From contig DATEQM010000032.1 in NCBI GenBank assembly GCA_035272605.1, positions 1-6,209 on the forward strand: 6,209 nt of DNA. The letters run 5' to 3'. Below the pieces are notes generated by a model. It worked only from the letters and a program-made list of their open reading frames with translations. It did no database searches and was not told the origin of the DNA. Within the stretch, counting starts at the first letter, position 1. Every line of letters starts with the position of its first letter. The position numbers were made by a program, and so were the translations under genes. Shown piece after piece: positions 1 to 5,263 of the stretch. This DNA comes from JOPF136 sp035272605. GTDB taxonomy: Bacteria; Acidobacteriota; Terriglobia; Acidiferrales; UBA7541.

Positions 1-40
1 ATCCAATCCAGCCGCCGCTGGGCGGTCCGACTCAGTTCGC

Positions 41-72
41 CCCCCAAGCGCGCCAGCTGGCGCGCTCGGGGG
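41..72 (-). terminator. Very stable 14-bp hairpin downstream of ridA
   Basis: Arms 41-54 and 59-72 surround the loop AGCT. In minus-strand RNA all 14 positions pair, with one G-U wobble (c67/a46). In plus-strand RNA that position is an A-C mismatch. This favours a role in transcripts read from the ridA side. No U-tract follows, so termination is only a possibility. Confidence 0.4.
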
Positions 73-98
73 ATCTTCCCGTTTCGAATCTGCATCGC

Positions 99-118
99 GA
101 CACTCTACCAAGAGTGTC
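99..118. repeat. Perfect hairpin GACACTCT/AGAGTGTC downstream of ridA
   Basis: An 8-bp perfect stem (99-106 with 111-118) closes an ACCA loop on the plus strand (TGGT on the minus strand). It lies about 90 nt beyond the ridA stop. Neither side carries a T-tract, so it may be an RNA-stabilising structure or a regulator site rather than an intrinsic terminator. Confidence 0.5.
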
Positions 119-208
119 ACGCATCATTCTGGACGAGCACACACTCGGCCCGCTCGGCTGTTCCGAACAACACTGCGATCACGAGCCGACGAAAACCTCT
201 GCCATCGC

Positions 209-586
209 TCACGCCAGGGCGATGACTTCGATTTCAATGCGGGCGTCGCGAGGCAGCCGCGCTGCCTCGACGGTGGAGCGCGCCGGCGGATTCTGCGGGA
301 AGTAGCGCTCGTACACCTCGTTCATGGCCGCGAATTCATTCATGTCCTTCAGGAACACGGTGGTCTTCACCACCCGGTCCAGCGAGCTGCCCGCCGCCGT
401 GAGGATGGACTTGATATTCTCGAGCACGCGCTCGGTCTGCTTCTCGATGTCGCCTTCCACGAGCTGCATGGTCGCCGGATCGAGCGGAATCTGCCCGGCC
501 AGGAACAGGAGGCCGGCCGAGCGAATCGCCTGCGAATAGGGCCCGATGGCCTTCGGTGCAGTGTCGGTTGCGATCACCTGTCTCAC
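209..586 (-). CDS. ridA: RidA family enamine/imine deaminase
   Basis: This 125-residue protein is close to the usual 126-130 of RidA (YjgF/YER057c/UK114). RidA is a cytosolic homotrimer that hydrolyses reactive 2-aminoacrylate/2-aminocrotonate-type enamines and imines made by PLP and flavin enzymes, releasing ammonia and a keto acid. Visible signatures are GPYSQA with Tyr17, LAGQIP with Gly31, KTTVFLKDMNEFAAMN, the PPARSTVE segment with Arg103 (equivalent to the key Arg105 of E. coli RidA), ARLP, and RIEIEVIAL with the C-terminal acidic pair E118/E120. Ser30 of E. coli RidA is Ala here, and the Cys after ARS is Thr. Both variations leave the essential Arg and Tyr intact. The start is GTG, with an excellent GGAGG 6 nt upstream. 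It lies 112 nt after the membrane-ferritin gene, so independent transcription is possible. Confidence 0.95.
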   Translation of the reverse strand: MRQVIATDTAPKAIGPYSQAIRSAGLLFLAGQIPLDPATMQLVEGDIEKQTERVLENIKSILTAAGSSLDRVVKTTVFLKDMNEFAAMNEVYERYFPQNPPARSTVEAARLPRDARIEIEVIALA

Positions 587-598
587 GGTTCTCCTCCC
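587..598 (-). promoter_or_regulatory. Strong ribosome binding site for ridA
   Basis: On the minus strand the sequence GGGAGGAGAACC directly precedes GTG. The GGAGG core with 6 nt spacing fixes the GTG at 586 as the ridA start; no ATG nearby would give a RidA-like N-terminus. Confidence 0.8.
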
Positions 599-637
599 GG
601 CGAAGAAGTCGAATTATCCGAAACGATAGCACACTCG

Positions 638-657
638 CGTCCCGGAGCTTTGGGACG
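638..657. other. Short inverted repeat upstream of ridA
   Basis: CGTCCC (638-643) and GGGACG (652-657) form a 6-bp stem with an 8-nt loop in the 112-nt gap between the membrane-ferritin gene and ridA, about 50 nt upstream of the GTG. It could be part of the upstream gene's 3' end or an operator. No function can be assigned. Confidence 0.35.
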
Positions 658-665
658 GCGCCGGC

Positions 666-695
666 CGTGCGCGCCGCACGCGATGCGCCGTGCGG
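666..695 (-). terminator. Hairpin just after the membrane-ferritin stop, possible terminator
   Basis: Three nt after the TAA on the minus strand, CCGCACG (695-689) pairs with CGTGCGG (680-674) around an 8-nt loop. The same CGTGC arm can instead pair with a second copy of the repeat at 666-670. There is no U-tract after it, so it is not a classical intrinsic terminator. It could protect the 3' end or act with another termination mode. Confidence 0.35.
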
Positions 696-698
696 GCG

Positions 699-1655
699 TT
701 ACGAGTTGCCGATCAGGATGCCAGTCAGAAACACCAGCGCGCCGCCCACTCCCACTTGCAGGGCCGCGGAGAGCGGAGGCGTGTCCATGTATTTGTGCCG
801 CACCCAGGAGATCACCCCGAGTTCCACGACCACGACCGCACCGGCGAGGACCATGGCCGTCTGGAAGTCCCGAATCAGAAACGGCAGCGTGTGTCCGACA
901 CCGCCGAGCGCGGTCATCAGCCCCTCGATTACGCCGCGCAGCAGGGGTTTCCCGCGGCCGGTAAGGCTGCCATCATCGGAAAGCGCTTCGGCGAACCCCA
1001 TGCTGATGCCGGCACCGAGTGAAGCAGCCAGCCCGACCAGGAACGCATCCCAACTGTTGCGAGTTGCGAATGCGGCGGCGAACACCGGCGCCAGCGTGGA
1101 CACCGACCCGTCCATGAGCCCGGCCAGCCCGGGCTGAATGATCTGGAGCACGAAGAGCCGCCGGTTCGCGTCGTCCTCGTTCGACACTTCCGTGGGCCCC
1201 AATTTCTCGCGCTCCAGTTCTTCGGCGCGGTTGGCGTGCTCTCGCTCTTGTTGTGCCAGGTCGTCCAACAACTGCCGGATGCCGGCATCCTGAGAGCGGG
1301 CTGCGGCGCGTTCGTAGAAGCGGCGCGTCTCCACTTCCATGGCGCTGGCCTGGCTGCGGATTTTTTCGAGCTGCAGGGGCTGCGCGAGCCACAGCGGCTG
1401 GCGCACCACGAAACCCTTCACGTCCTGACGGCGGATTAAAGGGATGTGCTCGCCGAACTTTGACCGGAACAGCTCGATCAGCCGCTGGCGGTGGCCGGTC
1501 TCCTCCTTCCGCATCTCCTCGAACACCGCGGCCGTAGCCGGAAAACTCTCCCGCAGCCCTTCCACATAATCGGAATAGACGCGCTCGTCTTCTTCCTCCA
1601 GCGAAATCGCCAGCGCGAGGATTTCTTTTTCGGTGAGATGCTGGAAGTCTTTCAT
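699..1655 (-). CDS. mbfA: Membrane-bound ferritin: di-iron (rubrerythrin-like) domain fused to VIT1/CCC1-type iron transporter
   Basis: The protein has 318 residues from the chosen ATG, which has GGAGG 5 nt upstream; a longer frame from 1691 lacks this support. Residues 1-150 form a ferritin-like four-helix domain. Candidate iron ligands are E20, E52 and H55 (EExxH, with E51 adjacent), E107 (with E109 close by), E137 and H140 (ExxH). Residues 165-318 form a VIT1/CCC1 transporter domain with five predicted membrane helices at about 172-197, 204-226, 240-262, 266-286 and 296-316, including the family's LMDG segment at 180-183. In alphaproteobacterial relatives (MbfA) this fusion exports iron and protects against iron and H2O2 stress. 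The same role is inferred here: an inner-membrane protein whose di-iron domain faces the cytosol. No Fur- or Irr-like box is evident upstream. The symbol is given by architecture; sequence-level orthology is not shown. Confidence 0.9.
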   Translation of the reverse strand: MKDFQHLTEKEILALAISLEEEDERVYSDYVEGLRESFPATAAVFEEMRKEETGHRQRLIELFRSKFGEHIPLIRRQDVKGFVVRQPLWLAQPLQLEKIRSQASAMEVETRRFYERAAARSQDAGIRQLLDDLAQQEREHANRAEELEREKLGPTEVSNEDDANRRLFVLQIIQPGLAGLMDGSVSTLAPVFAAAFATRNSWDAFLVGLAASLGAGISMGFAEALSDDGSLTGRGKPLLRGVIEGLMTALGGVGHTLPFLIRDFQTAMVLAGAVVVVELGVISWVRHKYMDTPPLSAALQVGVGGALVFLTGILIGNS

Positions 1656-1665
1656 GGTCGCCTCC
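1656..1665 (-). promoter_or_regulatory. Ribosome binding site fixing the membrane-ferritin start
   Basis: On the minus strand GGAGGCGACC precedes the ATG at 1655, a 5 nt spacing. This selects that ATG over the upstream in-frame ATG at 1691, whose extra 12 residues have no family similarity that I recognise. Confidence 0.75.
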
Positions 1666-1824
1666 GGGATTCTGCAAAGCCGAAGCGGCACGCGCCGCGG
1701 AAGAGGATGCTCGTCACTGGGAATCGCCCGTCATTCGAATCCTTCGATGCGCGGCGCCGCTGTCTCGCTACGCCCATGGCTTTTTGTCCCTGGGTCTCGC
1801 GGCAGCGGGGATTTTCCATACGGG
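1656..1824 (-). other. Intergenic leader of the membrane-ferritin gene
   Basis: These 169 nt separate the M1-like lipoprotein stop from the membrane-ferritin ATG and should hold its promoter if it has one. Apart from the ribosome binding site, I see only a perfect 10-bp palindrome GCGGCGCCGC at 1751-1760. I see no recognisable Fur or Irr box and no convincing -35/-10 pair. Confidence 0.4.
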
Positions 1825-3237
1825 TCAATACCGGCTCCGAAACTCTCCAGGAATTCCGGTCCCGGTGAGCCACTCGCGGAACAGCGCGGCCAAATCCTTC
1901 CCGCTTTCCAGCTCCAGAGCCGCGCGCAGGTCCTCGGCGCGCCACATCTTGCCGCGATAGGCTCCCAGCAGGTGCGCGATGGCGCGATGCAGATTATCCT
2001 TTCCAGCGGCATCTTCCAGCGCGAAAAAGAAAAGCTCGCTCTTCACCGCAGCGTACTCCACCTCGGAATCGGAAAGGCGAATCGACAGGACGGCCCGCTC
2101 CGGCTTCAGCTTCTGCAACCTGTCGAGTTCCCGCACGAGAGCTTGAATCATCCGGTGCCGCGCATCGTCTCCCCCTCGCGCGTCGGCCGCCAGATCGGCA
2201 GCGTAGTTGTCCAGCGCCGCCATGGGCATGGGTTCCGCGTCCCAATCTGGGTGCACGCGGAAGTCCAACCAGGTGCGGGCGAGATGCCGGTCAATCCCGC
2301 TTTCCCCGGCTGACCAGAACTTCGGAACGAACACCTCGCGGCCTGGCACCACGGCTTCCGGCACTGGCCAACACACGCCCCCCGACGGGCATTCGATGAT
2401 CCAAATCGTCTGCTCGTCCGAATCGCGTGGCCTGAATTCCTCGTCGTAGAACCCGGCGGTCTGTGCGACGACCTCCGCGGCGCGTTGCGCTAAGCCAGGC
2501 GGCATGGCCTGGAGCGTCCAGATAATCACCCCACCGTCCGCTGCGGCAAATCTCTCTTCTTGATAAGCGCCCCCGGCCACAAAAGGCGAAAAGTCTTCCT
2601 GTTGCTCCTCCCAGTGAATCACGACGTTGCCCGCCTCCCGCTTTTGCCCGCGCTCTCGGCCGCTCGAATGGACGCGAAAGCCGGAGGGAACGCGCACCGT
2701 CATTTCCCACTGTTTGGGAGGTTCGCCGCCGCGCGCGAACGATCCCTTCGGGGGCACGAGCGAGGGCGCCCATTCGCCCGGCGGGAGCACGAATCCACTT
2801 TCCTTCACCACGACGGCTGCTCCGTCGCGGGGAATTCCGTTCAGTTCATAGCTCACGCCGATTTCCTGTTTCGCTTTGACGGCGAGCGGGGATGGAAAAG
2901 CGATGCTCACGGTGTTGCCGGCCTCCGTTTGCGCCGGCGTGAGCTCGCTTCCTCCGCTGTCCAGGCGCGTTCCGCTCCGCCCCTGCGTCTCCGCGTCCGG
3001 CAGCTTCACTTCCACGGCAGAGAGGGCGCGATCCCCGGTGTTCTTCACGCGCCAGGTGGCGCGCACATCCAGGTGAGGCCGCGGCGCGGAAACGAAGGCG
3101 ACCTCGAATCGCTGGCGCTCGACGGTGTAGCCCGGTCCCAGCGGCACGGCGCAGCCCGCGGCAACAAGCGCCACCCCGAGCATTGCCACCAGCAATGCGG
3201 CGCGCCGCGTGCGGCACGGGAATGAGGCGTTGCACAT
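1825..3237 (-). CDS. Lipoprotein with an inactive M1 (gluzincin) peptidase-like domain
   Basis: This 470-residue envelope lipoprotein has a basic start, a hydrophobic core at 13-27 and a lipobox ending AAGC with Cys29. An N-terminal beta-rich region (about 40-240) resembles the N-terminal part of M1-family peptidases. The C-terminal half follows the M1 layout: a hydrophobic strand region at about 255-310, the zinc-site helix at 317-347, then helices ending in a segment like the family's YRGK...EDLRAALE...SGKDLAALFREWL and a terminal G-x-P. At the zinc site the expected HEXXH-X18-E reads R317-H-L-A-R321 with Ala340, and the catalytic Tyr position of YxKG reads A-V-K-S at about 397. No metallopeptidase activity is therefore expected. 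A binding or structural role is inferred. The 113 nt upstream leave room for a promoter. The start codon has no close ribosome binding site (GGGAG is 16 nt away), but it is the start that gives an intact signal peptide. Confidence 0.83.
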   Translation of the reverse strand: MCNASFPCRTRRAALLVAMLGVALVAAGCAVPLGPGYTVERQRFEVAFVSAPRPHLDVRATWRVKNTGDRALSAVEVKLPDAETQGRSGTRLDSGGSELTPAQTEAGNTVSIAFPSPLAVKAKQEIGVSYELNGIPRDGAAVVVKESGFVLPPGEWAPSLVPPKGSFARGGEPPKQWEMTVRVPSGFRVHSSGRERGQKREAGNVVIHWEEQQEDFSPFVAGGAYQEERFAAADGGVIIWTLQAMPPGLAQRAAEVVAQTAGFYDEEFRPRDSDEQTIWIIECPSGGVCWPVPEAVVPGREVFVPKFWSAGESGIDRHLARTWLDFRVHPDWDAEPMPMAALDNYAADLAADARGGDDARHRMIQALVRELDRLQKLKPERAVLSIRLSDSEVEYAAVKSELFFFALEDAAGKDNLHRAIAHLLGAYRGKMWRAEDLRAALELESGKDLAALFREWLTGTGIPGEFRSRY

Positions 3238-3350
3238 GGTTGCCCGATTCTATCTCCCATCCATTCGGAAATGGTCCGGAGTCACGAGTGAAATGGAGCG
3301 GCGGACCGGCATCTCTCGCTGCGGCGGTCCGGATGGACGCGAGGGCGCGC

Positions 3351-3980
3351 TCAGGATTTCGGAGGGAAATCGTGCAGGATTTGCTCGTCCGTCCAGCGGT
3401 GTTTTTTTTGCCATGCCACGGTGGCCGCGCCGGAATCGGTGAGCCCGAGGTTGATCAGCTCCACGAGCGTGGCCTGGCTCACCCCGGCGTCCTTCAATCG
3501 CGCCAGCGACGCGCCGGACGGCACGGGCATGCCTGCCGCGCGGCGCCGCGCCACGGCCACGATCACGCGGTCGGACGTGCCGGTCAGCCGTATGGCGGCG
3601 GCCTCGCCCGACCACGAGGCGAGCTGCCGCAGTTGCGCCAGTTCCACGATGGTTTCGTCGGCAATCCCCGCGGCGTGCAGCGACGCGGCCGCGTCGCCTT
3701 CCGCGAAGTGCGTCTTCTGTTCCCGCGCCACGTGGACCAGCAGGATGCAGGTGGCCTGATCCACGCCGCCGTTCGCGGCTTTCGCGAGTTCCGCCACTTC
3801 TTCCTTCGTCACGTCCAATTGCTGAAGCTGCTGGATGGAGCTGTAGCGGAAGCCCGCGTCTTCGAGCGGGCGCATGCTCACGTACTCGAATTTCCGGCAC
3901 GCCGGCGCGGCGAATGCCGTCGCCGCGAGAAGGGCGCAGGAGAGCACGCACCGCCGCCGCGAGAGGGAAGGCAGCCCCAT
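3351..3980 (-). CDS. Exported helical-repeat protein of unknown function
   Basis: I do not recognise this 209-residue protein. Its N-terminus is a signal peptide: an Arg-rich start (RRR at 8-10), a hydrophobic core at about 12-25, then APAC with Cys28. That is a poor lipobox, because Pro sits at -2, so either lipidation or ordinary signal peptidase cleavage is possible. The mature part is built of diverged helical repeats of about 20 residues with the pattern L-x-x-aG-(V/I)-s-x-x-(T/V)-(I/L)-V-x-L. The clearest copies are at 98-117 and 158-178, with weaker ones at 49-68 and 127-147. No catalytic motif is visible. It starts 20 nt after the oxidase stop and so probably belongs to that transcript. 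The ribosome binding site is weak: a GGGGG lies almost against the ATG. A run of eight A on the coding strand lies near the 3' end. A protein-protein interaction or scaffold role in the envelope is possible but unproven. Confidence 0.8.
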   Translation of the reverse strand: MGLPSLSRRRCVLSCALLAATAFAAPACRKFEYVSMRPLEDAGFRYSSIQQLQQLDVTKEEVAELAKAANGGVDQATCILLVHVAREQKTHFAEGDAAASLHAAGIADETIVELAQLRQLASWSGEAAAIRLTGTSDRVIVAVARRRAAGMPVPSGASLARLKDAGVSQATLVELINLGLTDSGAATVAWQKKHRWTDEQILHDFPPKS

Positions 3981-4000
3981 GCCCCCATTTTAGGCGGAAT

Positions 4001-5263
4001 CTAGAACGCGCCCTTGGCACGCAATTCTCCAGTTTCGCTGTGGGCACTGGCCCCCAGCCGCTGCAGCGCAGGAATTTTTTCCAGCCCGCCATCGAGCACC
4101 AGCCCGGCCAGGAATTCTCCCAGCGCCGGCCCGAATTTGAATCCGTGGCCGGAGCCGCCGCCGGCCAGCCACACGTTTTCCCATTCCGGATGGCGGTCGA
4201 GCACCACGTGGGAATCCGGCGTGCGCTCGTACTGGCACACGCGCGCGCGGACCAGCGGCGCGCCCGCCATGGCCGGAAAGCGCCGACCGAGATAGGCCCG
4301 GGCGGCCGCCAGGGTTTCCGCAGCCGCAACGCGCTCGCCCGCCGTCGGATCGAATCCGGCCTCGCCCACGTTGTTGGCGATCTTGAAGCCGCACACGTCG
4401 CATCCGGGCGTGCCGTAGAACTCGGTCTCGTAGTCGGCCCAGGCGGGAAGCTGCGGCACGTCGAAGCGCACGTCGCCCGCCGGCGCGCCAAAATAGAACA
4501 CGTCCTGCCGCGTCACCACGATGCGCCGGCCGAGGAGGCGGGGGAAAAGTTGCGGCAGCCACGGCCCGCATGCAAATACAAACGCTCCTGCGCGCAGCTC
4601 TTCCGTCGCGCCGCTGCCCGAGCGAACGCGCACCGATTCGAGCCGGTGGGGCGCACCCATGCGAGCGCCCCTCTCCCCCACCCACCCGATGTGCACCTCG
4701 CCTCCCAGCCGCTCCACCTGCGCGGCCACCGTCTGCATCGCGCGCTGCGCGCGGAGGATGCCGCTGGCCGGCTCGTACAGCGCAAACTCGTCCGGCGCGA
4801 CCGCGATCTGGGGAAAACGTTGCGCCAGTTCGCGCGCGCTCAGGCGTTCCCAGGGCTCTTTCAGCCGGTCAAGCGCGGCCGCGCTTTCGCGATAGTAGGC
4901 GTTCTCCTCGCGGCAGAGCCACAGCATCCCGCAGGGAACGAACAGCGGAACGCCCCACTCTTTTTCGCACGACCGCCATATTGCCCGGGCACGATGCGTC
5001 CACTTGCTATAGAGGGATTTCTCCCCGTAGGAGAAACGCAGGATGCGCGTCTCGCCGCTCGAAGTTCCGCGGGGATTCCCCGCCCCCCAGGCGTCCAGCA
5101 GCACGACGCGCGCGCCGCGCCGCGCCAGATGCCACGCCGTCCACCCGCCGAAGGCTCCGGCGCCGATTACGGCAACGTCGGGCAGACGAGCACCTGTCTT
5201 GTAGCGCCGGCTTCCAGCCGGCTCTTTTCCCACCCGTCGTTTTGCTTTGAACCGTTTTCTCAT
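4001..5263 (-). CDS. FAD-dependent amine oxidase, monomeric sarcosine oxidase (MSOX) family
   Basis: This is a flavoprotein oxidase of the DAO superfamily, expected to oxidise a secondary or N-methyl amino acid to an imine with release of H2O2. It has 420 residues; the family has about 390, and the excess is N-terminal. The dinucleotide-binding GAGAFG lies at 34-39, with the beta2 acidic residue at D57. The SGETRILR segment (R73, R76) matches the substrate/flavin arginines R49/R52 of Bacillus MSOX. K294 in CGFK matches the oxygen-activating K265. C343 in RVCQYERTPDSH matches the cysteine that binds FAD covalently (C315). K376 in GSGHGFKFG matches K348, with the same 33-residue spacing from the cysteine. 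The ATG overlaps the upstream stop (ATGA), which supports this start; the only other in-frame start before the FAD motif is a GTG at 5233. Residues 1-29 include a read-through palindromic repeat. The MSOX comparison is from memory, and the exact substrate is unknown. Confidence 0.9.
   Translation of the reverse strand: MRKRFKAKRRVGKEPAGSRRYKTGARLPDVAVIGAGAFGGWTAWHLARRGARVVLLDAWGAGNPRGTSSGETRILRFSYGEKSLYSKWTHRARAIWRSCEKEWGVPLFVPCGMLWLCREENAYYRESAAALDRLKEPWERLSARELAQRFPQIAVAPDEFALYEPASGILRAQRAMQTVAAQVERLGGEVHIGWVGERGARMGAPHRLESVRVRSGSGATEELRAGAFVFACGPWLPQLFPRLLGRRIVVTRQDVFYFGAPAGDVRFDVPQLPAWADYETEFYGTPGCDVCGFKIANNVGEAGFDPTAGERVAAAETLAAARAYLGRRFPAMAGAPLVRARVCQYERTPDSHVVLDRHPEWENVWLAGGGSGHGFKFGPALGEFLAGLVLDGGLEKIPALQRLGASAHSETGELRAKGAF
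5203..5225. repeat. REP-like palindromic repeat inside the N-terminal codons of the FAD oxidase
   Basis: Two copies of GCCGGC (5206-5211 and 5217-5222) flank a TTCCA loop, forming a small hairpin; the flanking bases at 5203/5225 and 5204/5224 also pair after one mismatch. On the minus strand it is translated in frame as PAGSRRYK. From memory, this core with a flanking TAGC is a common dispersed intergenic repeat in acidobacterial and some other high-GC genomes. Only one copy lies in this window, so the repetitive nature cannot be shown here. Confidence 0.55.

Larger units (their letters stand above)
1..208. other. Gene-free region downstream of ridA
   Basis: No reading frame here looks like a real gene on either strand. 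The region holds the two hairpins at 41-72 and 99-118, a small CCGCC/GGCGG inverted repeat at 12-25, and the short symmetrical sequence TGTTCCGAACA at 159-169. CATCGC (203-208) can also pair with GCGATG (219-224) across the ridA stop codon. Confidence 0.5.

Noticed and set aside
75..110. TTCGAATC with a downstream CCA-like end, suggesting a tRNA
   Set aside because: The bases flanking the T-loop-like sequence do not form a T-stem, and no acceptor, D or anticodon arms can be built around it.
159..169. TGTTCCGAACA as a LexA/SOS operator
   Set aside because: The spacing between half-sites does not fit known GAAC-N4-GTTC or CTGT-N8-ACAG operators, and it lies downstream of a gene rather than in a promoter.
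613..618. GATAAT on the minus strand as a -10 box for ridA
   Set aside because: The hexamer is good, but no recognisable -35 lies 16-18 nt upstream, and a single hexamer is weak evidence.
1656..1691. Upstream ATG giving a 12-residue longer membrane ferritin
   Set aside because: The internal ATG at 1655 has an ideally placed GGAGG and begins at the expected family N-terminus; the longer version has neither.
3248..3253. TAGAAT on the minus strand as a -10 box for the M1-like lipoprotein gene
   Set aside because: It lies so close to the ATG that the transcript would be nearly leaderless, and no -35 partner is visible.
3250..4491. Minus-strand 413-codon frame overlapping the oxidase and the helical-repeat gene
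   Set aside because: It is a frame-shifted shadow. Its translation is Arg-rich without motifs, while the overlapping frames encode recognisable or signal-peptide-bearing proteins.
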